Origin: Oscillospiraceae bacterium
GTDB taxonomy: Bacteria > Bacillota > Clostridia > Oscillospirales > Ruminococcaceae
DNA length: 36,313 bases
Direction of reading: 5' to 3'
Assembly (NCBI GenBank): GCA_024697725.1
Contig: JAILFE010000222.1
Coordinates: 1-36,313 of the forward strand
In this document: piece after piece, positions 9,725 through 19,012 of the stretch
How the letters are laid out: each line of letters opens with the position of its first letter
Numbering within the stretch: position 1 is the first letter of the stretch
The notes under the pieces: model-generated
What the model was told of the DNA's origin: nothing
The model's input: only the letters and a program-made list of their open reading frames with translations
Databases searched by the model: none
Position numbers and translations under genes: made by a program

Positions 9725-11044
9725 TCATTCTTCGCCGGCATCGTTCTCTTCATTATTCACAGTGTTTTCAGTATTATCATCGGGTGTATCCTTATTTGGC
9801 TTCCATAGCCTGAAGCTCTTTTTCCGGTTGCGGTCAGCGGACTTTTTCTCGTCATGTATCGCAGGAACGGGAGCATAATCTGAGGTGAGTTCCGAAAGCC
9901 CCTTGCGCTTGAGCATGAAATCAATGAACTCATCCGTAATGGAGTATATCACAGCGAATATCGGCACACCGATCACCATTCCCGGGAATCCGAAAAGTCC
10001 GCCGCCGACGATGATCGCAAACATTACCCAGAAAGCGGAAAGTCCGGTGGAATTTCCAAGGATCTTGGGACCTATTACATTTCCGTCGAGCTGCTGGAGG
10101 ACTACTATGAGAAGAATGAACGGCAGCACCTGATTTGGGGATGAGAGCAGCAGGAGCAGAGCACTCGGTATCGCTCCGAAGAACGGTCCGAAGAACGGTA
10201 TAATATTGGTAGCGCCGACGATAACGCTGATGAGCAGCACATAATCGAACTGCATTATCGACATACAGATAAAGCAGAGAATACCTATTATGAGCGAATC
10301 GGCAAGCTTTCCGGATATAAAGCCGCTGAACGATGCATTTGCCTTTGTGCATATGCGCAGGAACTCGGCAGCGAATCTCTCGGGGAACAGCGCCTTGATG
10401 ATCTTTTTGAGCTGTGCCTGAAAATGCTCCTTGTCCAGCAGGAAATAGACAGCGGCTATAACTCCGATCAGGAAATCCTTGATAGCTCCTACGAACGAGA
10501 GTGCGCCGTCCTTTACCTTCACGACGAGATCTCCGAGCTTCGGGATGAGATTATTTACATATGTCTCCAGGGTGCGTGTTATCTCTTCAAATTTGCTGTT
10601 CAGGATATTGGATATCTCGGGATAATTGTTGAGCAGCTTGTCTACCCAGTTTTCGAGATTGGTCATATATGTCCCGAAATTATTGAATATCCCCATTATG
10701 CTATCGATAACGTTAGGTATGATGATCGCAAACAGTCCTGCGATTATCACGATAAAGAAAAGCATTGACAATATCGTCGCTATGACGCGGTCAAGCTTGG
10801 GATGAGGCTTTTTTTTGCCTGTCAGCTTTGATGATATCTTTTCAAGAGACAGCATGACCGGTGTGAGGACATATGCGATGCACACGCCCCATATCATAGG
10901 GGAAAGCACTTTTACCACATTTTTGAGAACGCTGTTTGCTCCCGAAAGGTTATTCATCAGACGATATATTATCAGTCCGAGAGTGAATGTTATCAGTGCA
11001 TATACCGATACAGTCGTATATTTGGAATTCCATTTGACTTTCAT
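9725..11044 (-). CDS. AI-2E family transporter
   Basis: Multi-TM protein with GATNIIPFFGPFFGAIPSALLLLLSSP and QQLDGNVIGPKILGNSTGLSAFWVMFAIIVGGGLFGFPGMVIGVPIFAVIY motifs. Confidence 0.92.
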   Translation of the reverse strand: MKVKWNSKYTTVSVYALITFTLGLIIYRLMNNLSGANSVLKNVVKVLSPMIWGVCIAYVLTPVMLSLEKISSKLTGKKKPHPKLDRVIATILSMLFFIVIIAGLFAIIIPNVIDSIMGIFNNFGTYMTNLENWVDKLLNNYPEISNILNSKFEEITRTLETYVNNLIPKLGDLVVKVKDGALSFVGAIKDFLIGVIAAVYFLLDKEHFQAQLKKIIKALFPERFAAEFLRICTKANASFSGFISGKLADSLIIGILCFICMSIMQFDYVLLISVIVGATNIIPFFGPFFGAIPSALLLLLSSPNQVLPFILLIVVLQQLDGNVIGPKILGNSTGLSAFWVMFAIIVGGGLFGFPGMVIGVPIFAVIYSITDEFIDFMLKRKGLSELTSDYAPVPAIHDEKKSADRNRKKSFRLWKPNKDTPDDNTENTVNNEENDAGEE

Positions 11045-11100
11045 TTTTGCCTCCGATATCTCCCGGATGATACAAATACCTAACGATTTACGCTAAATCA

Positions 11101-11140
11101 GTGTCCGTCTTGCAGCAGGGGACTGCTTACAAGCGGACAC
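11101..11140. repeat. Multi-segment hairpin between fucose isomerase-like gene and AI-2E gene
   Basis: GTGTCCG-t-CTTG-ca-GCAG-ggga-CTGC-tta-CAAG-CGGACAC; three collinear stem segments, no T-tract. Confidence 0.55.
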
Positions 11141-11161
11141 CGAATGATAGTTATTTATGCT

Positions 11162-12664
11162 TTATGCAAAGGGATTTTCTTCAGGATAGAAATTGCCTGC
11201 GGGACGGTTGAAGCCGATATCCTTTACGCCGAGATATCTGAGCACATTGAAGAGTGCCTTTCCGCTGTGGGAGAATACGATAGCTCCGTGATGCGGATAG
11301 TGCTTCTCTATAAGCACATAGCGATAGAAGCGTCCCATTTCCTTTATTGCGATTATTCCTATGCCGCCGAACGAGCGTGTGGGCACGGGAAGTACTTCGC
11401 CCTCTGCGATGTATGCAGAGAGAGTTGCATCAGCGGTGCTCTGGAGACGGAAGAGAGTGATCTCAGAGGGGATGATATCGCCTTCGAGCGTACCTCTGGT
11501 GATATCGGGCTCCTTGTCGGGCTCAAGACCGCGGTGCATGATGAGCTGATATTTCATCGTGTGGCTCGTGAGCTTGCAGGATGCGGTATTTCCGCAGTGG
11601 AAGCCCATGAATGTATCTGTGAGCTTATAATCGAATTTGCCCTTGATATCATTGTTGTATGTATCGGAAGGAACGGTGTTGTTGATATCAAGCAGAGTAA
11701 CGACATCGTCGGATACGCACTGACCGATGTATTCGCTGACAGCGCCGTAGATATCGACCTCGCAGGATACAGGGATGCCTCTTGCGGCAAGACGGCTGTT
11801 CACGTAGCAGGGAACGAAGCCGAACTGTGTCTGGAAGGAAGGCCAGCACTTGTTTGCAAATATAACGTACTTTCTTTCGCCCTTGTGAGCCTCTGCCCAG
11901 TCTGTGAGGGTGAGCTCATACTGTGCGAGCCTCGGAAGTATGCCGGACATCTTGTTGCCTTCGCCGAGCTCCTTTGCCATATCGTCGATAACGCTCTGTA
12001 TGCGGCTGTCGTCCTTGTGTGCGTTGTAGGCAGCGAAAAGATCGAGCTCGGAGTTCTCCTCGATCTCTGCGCCGAGGTCATAAAGACGTGCGATCGGGGC
12101 GTTGCAGGCAAGGAAGTCCTGCGGACGGGGGCCGAAGGAGATGATCTTGAGAGAATTGAGACCGAGTATCGTTCTTGCAACGGGGATGAAATCCTTTATC
12201 ATGGATGCGACCTCATCTGCCGTGCCTACGGGATATTCGGGGATATACGCCTTTACGCCGCGCAGTGCAAGGTTATAGGATGCATTGAGCATACCGCAGA
12301 AAGCATCGCCTCTGCCGTCGATAAGATTGCCGCCTGTTTCCTCCGAAGCAGCTGCAAACATAACAGGGAGCGAAAAGCGCTTTGCAAGCAGTGTCTCAGC
12401 AGATTCGGGGCCGAAGTTGCCGAGATATACCACGAGAGCGTTAACGTCATTGGCTTTGATATCGTCAAGAGCCTTGAGCATATCGCTTTCGCTCTCAACG
12501 GTAACGGGACATTCGTATATATCGATCCCCGCTGCCTTGCAGGCTTTGACTACTTCTTTTCTGCGGCCCTCGGAAAGACTCATTGGGAAACAGTCGCGGC
12601 TTACGGCGCAGATACCGAGCTTCACTTCAGGCATATTACCAAGATTATTCATATTATTTACCAT
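11162..12664 (-). CDS. L-fucose/L-arabinose isomerase family protein
   Basis: 500-aa protein with GNFGPESAETLLAKRFSLPVMFAAASEETG..., FMGFHCGNTASCKL and C-terminal HHGAIVFSHSGKALFNVLRYLGV, like FucI-related isomerases. Confidence 0.8.
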   Translation of the reverse strand: MVNNMNNLGNMPEVKLGICAVSRDCFPMSLSEGRRKEVVKACKAAGIDIYECPVTVESESDMLKALDDIKANDVNALVVYLGNFGPESAETLLAKRFSLPVMFAAASEETGGNLIDGRGDAFCGMLNASYNLALRGVKAYIPEYPVGTADEVASMIKDFIPVARTILGLNSLKIISFGPRPQDFLACNAPIARLYDLGAEIEENSELDLFAAYNAHKDDSRIQSVIDDMAKELGEGNKMSGILPRLAQYELTLTDWAEAHKGERKYVIFANKCWPSFQTQFGFVPCYVNSRLAARGIPVSCEVDIYGAVSEYIGQCVSDDVVTLLDINNTVPSDTYNNDIKGKFDYKLTDTFMGFHCGNTASCKLTSHTMKYQLIMHRGLEPDKEPDITRGTLEGDIIPSEITLFRLQSTADATLSAYIAEGEVLPVPTRSFGGIGIIAIKEMGRFYRYVLIEKHYPHHGAIVFSHSGKALFNVLRYLGVKDIGFNRPAGNFYPEENPFA

Positions 12665-12710
12665 TCCTTTCGTTATTTGATGCCGTTATACGGCAAATTC
12701 GACTTGATAC

Positions 12711-13451
12711 TTATTCTTTTTTCTCTTCGGCTTCGGTCTTTTCTTCCTTCTTTTCGTCTTTTTTGCTGTCCTTCTTATCTTCGGATTCGCTGCCGACTGT
12801 CACAGCAGTCTTTGTATCGAGTTCCTTGACCTTGATCGAGATATGTGTGCAGTAATAGCCCTCCGCGCCATCGACCGTATCATAGGAAAGGGTCATCGAT
12901 GCCGTGACGGAAAAGCTCGACATTTTCAACACTGTTTCGTATTCGAGGTGCATATCCACGTCCTCGGTGCCGGTCACAGCAGTGACATAGTCCTCGATAG
13001 GCTTGTATTTTTCCGCAAGCTGCTTGACCTTGCTCTCGTAGTATGATACCGCGGTATCCCTGTCGATAAGGCAGGTCACTTCTTCCTGATACGCCTTCAG
13101 GGTATAATCCTGCGTCTTTTTGTTGACGTTGAATTCGTAGGTTATAAGAGAATCATCGCAGTAGTAATATCCGTTGTCCGAGGGGATGATATCGCGGACC
13201 TCCATGATATCGGTATCGGTGTTCACACACCAGAGAACGGTATCATTTTCGTAGAATACTTCCTCCTGATTGTTGAGTGCAAGCACCTTCTTCTGAGGCA
13301 TCCCGAGCTTTATCTTGGACAGGACGCCAGAATATGCGGGCAGTTCCGATCCTGCTTCTTCCTTCTTCTTGCCGCAGCCCGCAAGCATGACGGCGGCTGC
13401 AAGAACAGCAGCGGATACCCTCATGATCTGTTTTTTTCCGGAAAATATCAA
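12711..13451 (-). CDS. Putative lipoprotein with charged C-terminal tail
   Basis: Lipobox VMLAGC; TTG start at 13451 with tGGAGGaattgaaTTG; KKDEKKEEKTEAEEKKE tail. Confidence 0.7.
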   Translation of the reverse strand: MIFSGKKQIMRVSAAVLAAAVMLAGCGKKKEEAGSELPAYSGVLSKIKLGMPQKKVLALNNQEEVFYENDTVLWCVNTDTDIMEVRDIIPSDNGYYYCDDSLITYEFNVNKKTQDYTLKAYQEEVTCLIDRDTAVSYYESKVKQLAEKYKPIEDYVTAVTGTEDVDMHLEYETVLKMSSFSVTASMTLSYDTVDGAEGYYCTHISIKVKELDTKTAVTVGSESEDKKDSKKDEKKEEKTEAEEKKE

Positions 13452-13615
13452 TTCAATTCCTCCAAAAAAATACATTACTCATATAAAATAATACAGCATA
13501 TTGTATGAAATGTCAATATATTAACGCAATATTTTTCATACCCGATAAAATAATCCACCCGGTATGTATACATTTGTTTCCTACGGTATGACCGATAGCT
13601 CCCGGAAGTCATTTA

Positions 13616-14602
13616 TCATTCCGATTTGTCCGCTTGTGAAGTGTTTTCTACATTATCGTTTTCATCATCACTGTGAGAATAGTCAACAAAGCTGATATTC
13701 ACATCAACTTCATTCTCTATGCCGGGGATTATTGCATCAGAGGCGTACTGCCATATCTTGAAATCATACGGATATGACGGCTTATCGTCATATTCCGCAA
13801 GCCATATGTCATATTCCGTGAGCTCGCTCATATCAATATGAACAAGTGCCTGACGGGTGTTCGTATATATCATCGGCTTATATCCCGCAGACGCTATATC
13901 AGAGCAGAAGCGTACCGTGCAGTCGGTGAGTATCCTCACGGGGATATCATTTGTTCTTGCGGATTCCTCTCCGATTATCTCCCAGTCGAATACAACGGGA
14001 TATGTCACATCATATCCTTTCAGATGTGATATCACAAATTCCGCTTCACTGGCTGCTTCGCTCTCGCTCACTGCCTGTGAAAAAAAGTAGACTCCGGTAT
14101 CGATCCCCGCTTTTGCGGCACCGGTCATATACTCATCAAATTTTTTGTCAAGCTTTATAGCGCCGCTCTCATAGCCGCGGTAGCCGATGCGTATCATTGC
14201 AAAATCGACGCCGCTTTCCTTCACCTTTTCCCAGTCGATATCACCCTGGAAATAAGAGACATCTATACCGACCTTCGAGGCTGCGTCATCGCCTTCATAA
14301 TACATGAATCCGCCGCGCTTTGTCAGACGGGAAAGATCATAGGTGCAAAGCGGTATCTCTTCGTGTTCTGAGGAATCATCTTCCTTGGCTTCATATTCAT
14401 CGACATCGGTCGCCATAGCTGCTATGTACAGCTCATAATCCCTGTTCTTTCTCACCGCGCTGATAAGTGATGCGGCGAGTATCAGTACGACCACGGCCTC
14501 CGCGATGCTCAGAAAAACGAATACGGCGTGCAACGATATTTTCTTTTCTTTATCCTTATCCTGCTTTCCGTCAAATGCTTCAAGCAAGTCTTTTTCAGTC
14601 AT
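13616..14602 (-). CDS. Membrane-anchored glycoside hydrolase family 25 (lysozyme-like)
   Basis: N-terminal TM; GIDVSYFQGDIDWEKVKESGVDFAMIRIGYRGYESG, YPVVFDWEI, DIWLAEYDDKPSYPYDFKIWQYASD typical of GH25. Confidence 0.9.
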   Translation of the reverse strand: MTEKDLLEAFDGKQDKDKEKKISLHAVFVFLSIAEAVVVLILAASLISAVRKNRDYELYIAAMATDVDEYEAKEDDSSEHEEIPLCTYDLSRLTKRGGFMYYEGDDAASKVGIDVSYFQGDIDWEKVKESGVDFAMIRIGYRGYESGAIKLDKKFDEYMTGAAKAGIDTGVYFFSQAVSESEAASEAEFVISHLKGYDVTYPVVFDWEIIGEESARTNDIPVRILTDCTVRFCSDIASAGYKPMIYTNTRQALVHIDMSELTEYDIWLAEYDDKPSYPYDFKIWQYASDAIIPGIENEVDVNISFVDYSHSDDENDNVENTSQADKSE

Positions 14603-14634
14603 CTGTATTTATTCTCCGTAGAATTTTACTGCCG

Positions 14635-16050
14635 TCAGGCTGTACGTGTGCGGTTTTTCCTTGATGAGAGTATCTTTTTCGCAGTCCTGTACAGAGCGGC
14701 GAAATTGAACAGCAGCAGCAGGCAGAACAGTATGATGAGCCACACGATATGCAGCTTGGGCTGTTTTACCGAAAGTATGCACATTCCGATAAGCACAGCG
14801 GTATTGAGCCCGAGCCTGAGAAAATCGACCTTGAACGGTATGAACTGCCTTGCGTCGAAAATGCGCACGGCAAAGCATACGAAATACGACGCGGCGGTCG
14901 CTATCGCAGCACCGTAGACCTTGAACTGCTTGATAAGCAGGAGATTTAGCAGGATATTCACCGCTGCCGCCGTGAGCGCCGTGAAAAGGCTGTTGAAAGA
15001 CTTCTTTTTGACGCTGTATATGCTTGAAAGGAACTGACAGAAGCACTGGAATATCATTGCGATTATAAGTATCGGGGTATAGAGCTCCGCACCTTCATAT
15101 TTTCCGGCAGGTGTGAGCATAGCGAGCATAGGCTTTACGATAAGTATCAGAGCGCCCGCTGCAAGATATATTATCGATGTATAAGCGCCGAATACGTTGC
15201 GGTAGAATTTTCCGAGAGTGCTGCTGTCCTTCTCCTCGATAGAGGACATCTGCCATGCATTGTAGAACATTGTCGTGACGAGCATCAGCAGTGTCGGTAT
15301 CTTGTAGGATACGGCGTATATGCCGTTCGCCGTTTCACCGACCATACGTATAACGAAGAATTTATCCGAATACTGCGTTATCCACCAGAGCAGATAGGTC
15401 GGTATCAGCGGAGCCGAGAATTTCAGCATTTCCTTGATAAGGTCGGCATCGATGAATTTGAAATCAAATGATCTGTTCAGTCTGCCGAACAGTATCAGGC
15501 AGATAAAGGATATGAGGTCCGATGCGATGAATGAAAGGATATATCCTGTTATACCGAGCTTCAGGACGAGCATGAACAGCAGATTGAACAAGAACTGCGT
15601 GAGCGTCGCAAATATGCCGTCGATCGCAAACAGCCGCACATATCCGCAGGCGCGTATATAATATGACGCCTGAAGTCTGAACACACTGAAAAAGCAGTAT
15701 ACGAAAAGCAGGAAGGTATATCCGTTGTAGTACGATGTCAGGTTCCACAGGGGAGTGGTCGCAGCAAATATCGTCATGCCGATCAGCGTCATGAAATTAG
15801 CCGAGGTATAGACCTTGCGGCGGTCATACGCCTTGTCAAGACCGAACCGTATTATTGCATCTGCCATTGAAAACGTGACTATAGGCACCAGCACATTGAG
15901 CGTGCTATAAAGCAGATCGGCCTTGCTGTATTCATTTTCGGCAAGTACGCCGGTATACAGACGCAGCAGAAAAAAACTCAGCAGTTTTGCGCTGAGCTGC
16001 CCTATGGCAAATACGAGCGTATTGCCCATAAGCTTTTTGTATTTGTTCAT
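14635..16050 (-). CDS. Polysaccharide biosynthesis flippase (Wzx/MATE-like, MOP superfamily)
   Basis: Multi-TM; MNKYKKLMGNTLVFAIGQLSAKLLSFFLLRLYTGVL N-terminus; aagg 9 nt upstream of ATG 16050, shorter than the listed ORF (16155). Confidence 0.85.
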   Translation of the reverse strand: MNKYKKLMGNTLVFAIGQLSAKLLSFFLLRLYTGVLAENEYSKADLLYSTLNVLVPIVTFSMADAIIRFGLDKAYDRRKVYTSANFMTLIGMTIFAATTPLWNLTSYYNGYTFLLFVYCFFSVFRLQASYYIRACGYVRLFAIDGIFATLTQFLFNLLFMLVLKLGITGYILSFIASDLISFICLILFGRLNRSFDFKFIDADLIKEMLKFSAPLIPTYLLWWITQYSDKFFVIRMVGETANGIYAVSYKIPTLLMLVTTMFYNAWQMSSIEEKDSSTLGKFYRNVFGAYTSIIYLAAGALILIVKPMLAMLTPAGKYEGAELYTPILIIAMIFQCFCQFLSSIYSVKKKSFNSLFTALTAAAVNILLNLLLIKQFKVYGAAIATAASYFVCFAVRIFDARQFIPFKVDFLRLGLNTAVLIGMCILSVKQPKLHIVWLIILFCLLLLFNFAALYRTAKKILSSRKNRTRTA

Positions 16051-16085
16051 TTCTTTCATCCTTTTGTGCCGAGAAATTATATGAG

Positions 16086-16128
16086 CGCTGTTTCGGGAAT
16101 GATCTGAGATCATTTCCGAAATTCGCCG
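16086..16128. repeat. Palindromic hairpin repeat, family B copy 2
   Basis: tttcgggaatgatc (16091-16104) / gatcatttccgaaa (16108-16121) with one G-T wobble; same gcgctgtt...cgccgt flanks as the copy at 7641. Confidence 0.6.
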
Positions 16129-16172
16129 TATTTGCCGCCTTGCGGCGTGAAGCACTGTCGATTATACCGCCG

Positions 16173-16289
16173 TCAGACCTCGACGTATTTGGTCTTTGTC
16201 GATCTGAGGACTGCCGAGAACACTCCGATAAATGAAACACCGCCGCAGAATGCGACTGCCAGCCACATAGCTCTGTAAAAGAATTTCAT
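16173..16289 (-). CDS. 38-aa predicted membrane microprotein
   Basis: MKFFYRAMWLAVAFCGGVSFIGVFSAVLRSTKTKYVEV*; GGAGG SD with atcact spacer before ATG; upstream -10 tataat on minus strand (16361-16366). Below the ORF-track length cutoff. Confidence 0.6.
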   Translation of the reverse strand: MKFFYRAMWLAVAFCGGVSFIGVFSAVLRSTKTKYVEV

Positions 16290-16488
16290 AGTGATCCTCC
16301 GTTCGTTGCTGCCGGCAATCTGATGCAATTATCACGGGCAGCAGATATAATATCAGTATAATTATACCACATTGTTTTATAAATTGAAAGACCGAATAAT
16401 AAAAAAACTTATTATTTAAGCAAAAGTAACAAAAAATTTACAATTTGGTTTGTCAGCTGTATCATACACTGTTAAATGATCTGTAATA

Positions 16489-16524
16489 TAAAAAGCCGCG
16501 GAGCATTTCTCAATGCCCGCGGCG
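16489..16524 (-). terminator. murA intrinsic terminator
   Basis: Minus strand: gccgcgggcattgagaaatgctccgcggctttttat; hairpin followed by T-tract. Confidence 0.8.
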
Positions 16525-16554
16525 TGTTTACATATTAGAGGGACTGCAAATCCA

Positions 16555-17862
16555 TCAGAGAGCGACCTTATGCGATGATGAAGTCCCGCCGGGAACGGAT
16601 TTCCTTGAGATATCCGCGCCGAGTCCCTGAAGTTTGCGTTCGATATCCTCATATCCGCGCTCGATGTGGTAGATATCCTCTATCTCGGTTATACCGCGTG
16701 CCGCAAGACCTGCGATCACGAGCGCGGCGCCTGCACGCAGATCGGGAACTGTGACCGGTGCGCCCATAAGATAACTTACGCCTTCGATGACTGCGACTTT
16801 ACCGTCGATAGAGATGTTCGCGCCCATTCTCCTGAGCTGCTCGACATAGCGGAAACGGTTATTGAATATATCCTCCGTGACTATGCTCGTACCTGCGGCA
16901 GTGCAGAGCAGAGTCGAGAACTGCGGCTGCATATCGGTAGGGAAGCCCGGATGCGGCATGGTCTTTATATTTGTGCGTACCAGAGGACCATCCACCGAAA
17001 CTCTTACACTATCGTCGAATTCCTCGACGGTAGCGCCTATTTTTTCGAGCTTGGCGGTAATAGATTCAAGATGCTTGGGGATAACGTTTTTTATAAGGAC
17101 ATTTCCTCTTGTTGCAGCAGCAGCGACCATATATGTGCCTGCTTCGATCTGGTCGGGGATAATGGCGTAATTCGTTCCCTTGAGGGATCTCACGCCTTTT
17201 ATCTTGATGACATCGGTACCGGCTCCCATGATATCGGCACCCATTGAATTGAGGAAGTTCGCAAGATCGACAACATGAGGTTCCTTTGCGGCGTTCTCTA
17301 TTACCGTAAGTCCCTTTGCTTTTACTGCGGCGAGCATTGTATTGATCGTTGCGCCGACTGTTACGAAGTCAAAATATATCTGTGCGCCTATGAGCGATCC
17401 GGCGTTGATATCTATCATGCCGTGATCGAGATTGCACTGTGCTCCGAGAGCGGAGAAAGCCTTGATATGCTGATCTATCGGGCGGTCTCCGAGATAGCAG
17501 CCGCCGGGCATCGAAACGCGCGCACGGTTGAACTTTCCGAGGAGAGTGCCGAGGAAATAGTAGGATGCACGCATATGCTTTGCCATCTCATAGGGTACTA
17601 TAGGCTCGGTTATGGTAGTAGCGTCGATCAGGAAAGTATTGTAACCGAGTGTTTTTACCTGTGCGCCCATTTCATAGAGGATGCGCAGAGATATGGATAC
17701 ATCACTTATATTGGGAACATTTTCAAGAATGCACGGACCGTCTGCAAGAATGACGGCAGGGATTATGGCGACGGCGGCGTTTTTCGCTCCGCTCACCGAA
17801 ACTTCGCCCTCAAGGCGGCGTCCGCCTTTGATTATAAACTTATCCAAATCATTATCTCCCAT
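16555..17862 (-). CDS. murA: UDP-N-acetylglucosamine 1-carboxyvinyltransferase
   Basis: MGDNDLDKFIIKGGRRLEGEVSVSGAKNAAVAIIPA..., GGCYLGDRPIDQHIKAFSALGA; likely start 17862 inside the longer ORF. Confidence 0.95.
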   Translation of the reverse strand: MGDNDLDKFIIKGGRRLEGEVSVSGAKNAAVAIIPAVILADGPCILENVPNISDVSISLRILYEMGAQVKTLGYNTFLIDATTITEPIVPYEMAKHMRASYYFLGTLLGKFNRARVSMPGGCYLGDRPIDQHIKAFSALGAQCNLDHGMIDINAGSLIGAQIYFDFVTVGATINTMLAAVKAKGLTVIENAAKEPHVVDLANFLNSMGADIMGAGTDVIKIKGVRSLKGTNYAIIPDQIEAGTYMVAAAATRGNVLIKNVIPKHLESITAKLEKIGATVEEFDDSVRVSVDGPLVRTNIKTMPHPGFPTDMQPQFSTLLCTAAGTSIVTEDIFNNRFRYVEQLRRMGANISIDGKVAVIEGVSYLMGAPVTVPDLRAGAALVIAGLAARGITEIEDIYHIERGYEDIERKLQGLGADISRKSVPGGTSSSHKVAL

Positions 17863-18268
17863 ACAAAACGCATAGCGGCGCAGGATCTCTTTATTCTGGT
17901 ATACGATCCGCGGCGTTACCGTCGTATTTTGCTGTCCTTTGTTCTTCACAATGACAGTGTCTCTTCATTTCCGCATAAACACTACAGCAGAACATATCGG
18001 AGTATGACAGCATTGTTACACACTGTCCCATAACCTTTATTATATCACATTTATCAGATAATTTAAAGAGATTTGGATTGAAATCTGATACATTTTTTTC
18101 CACATACAGGGCATCATTTGTTGCATATCATACAAAAATACCACACAAACGCCCATACAGCCGACATTTGCTGTTACCAAACTGTAATCAAGTGCCGTTC
18201 TGCCGTAATAAAGTCTGTTCCCAAAGGTGCGTTCTCATGCTATTAACATTTATTTAAAATATGTGCGC

Positions 18269-18296
18269 TTGATTTCTATTGTTGATATGATATAAT
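18269..18296 (+). promoter_or_regulatory. Putative sigma-A promoter for flavodoxin
   Basis: TTGATT (18269-18274), 16-bp spacer, TATAAT (18291-18296). Confidence 0.5.
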
Positions 18297-18404
18297 CAAT
18301 ACAATAACAGCTGATGCAGCATATATGAGGCTTGCCCGTCATGCTGATTGCTTTTGACATCAGTGTATACAGCAGGATGGTAACAGGAAACGGAGGCTTG
18401 TTTT

Positions 18405-18878
18405 ATGGGTAAAAAACTTGTAGCGTATTTCAGTGCGAGCGGTATGACAAGAAGGCTCGCTGCTGCACTTGCCGAGGTCGAAGGTGCAGATCTTTTTGAA
18501 ATAAAGCCCGAAACACCGTATACCGAAGCCGATCTCGACTGGCAGGACAAGAACAGCCGCAGCAGTATCGAGATGAATGACAAGTCTTTTCGTCCGCCGG
18601 TCGCTTCAAAGGTCGAGAATATCGCGCAGTATGACGTTATATTCCTTGGTTTCCCGATATGGTGGTATGTTGCACCCACGATAATAAACACATTCCTTGA
18701 AAGCTATGATCTCACAGGCAAGAAGATAGTCCCGTTCGCCACCTCCGGTTCGAGCGGAATGGGCAGCACCAACAGTGAGCTCGCACCATCATGCGTCGGC
18801 GCCGAGCTCATTGAAGGACGCCGTTTCCCGAATGAGATAAGCAAGGACAAGATCAAGCTCTGGGCGGATCAGTTCTGA
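18405..18878 (+). CDS. Flavodoxin family protein
   Basis: KKLVAYFSASGMTRRLAAALAEVEGADLFEIKPETPYTEADLDW; FLGFPIWWYVAPTIINTFLESYDLTGKKIVPFATSGSSGMG. Confidence 0.93.
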   Translation: MGKKLVAYFSASGMTRRLAAALAEVEGADLFEIKPETPYTEADLDWQDKNSRSSIEMNDKSFRPPVASKVENIAQYDVIFLGFPIWWYVAPTIINTFLESYDLTGKKIVPFATSGSSGMGSTNSELAPSCVGAELIEGRRFPNEISKDKIKLWADQF

Positions 18879-18908
18879 TACGGTCATAGAGCTGGTGGGA
18901 TAAAATAC

Positions 18909-18936
18909 AGGCGGTATCGTGTGATGCCGCCTTTTT
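18909..18936 (+). terminator. Flavodoxin intrinsic terminator
   Basis: aggcggtatcgtgtgatgccgccttttt. Confidence 0.75.
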
Positions 18937-18954
18937 GTCAGTATATAACAGAAA

Positions 18955-18983
18955 GCCGCTGCACGATATCATCATGCAGCGGC
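18955..18983 (-). terminator. Hairpin downstream of tsf, possible weak terminator
   Basis: gccgctgca ... tgcagcggc stem; short T tail on minus strand. Confidence 0.45.
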
Positions 18984-19012
18984 GGATAATTATGCTGTTG
19001 TAAGGATCAGTC

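Noticed and set aside
11144-12829. 561-aa plus-strand ORF antisense to the fucose isomerase-like gene
   Set aside because: Cys/Tyr/Ile-rich low-plausibility protein without domain motifs, fully opposite a well-supported gene; explained by codon bias producing an open antisense frame.
16666-18033. Two long plus-strand ORFs (193 and 252 aa, same frame) antisense to murA
   Set aside because: Shadow ORFs of murA; no SD, no recognisable motifs.
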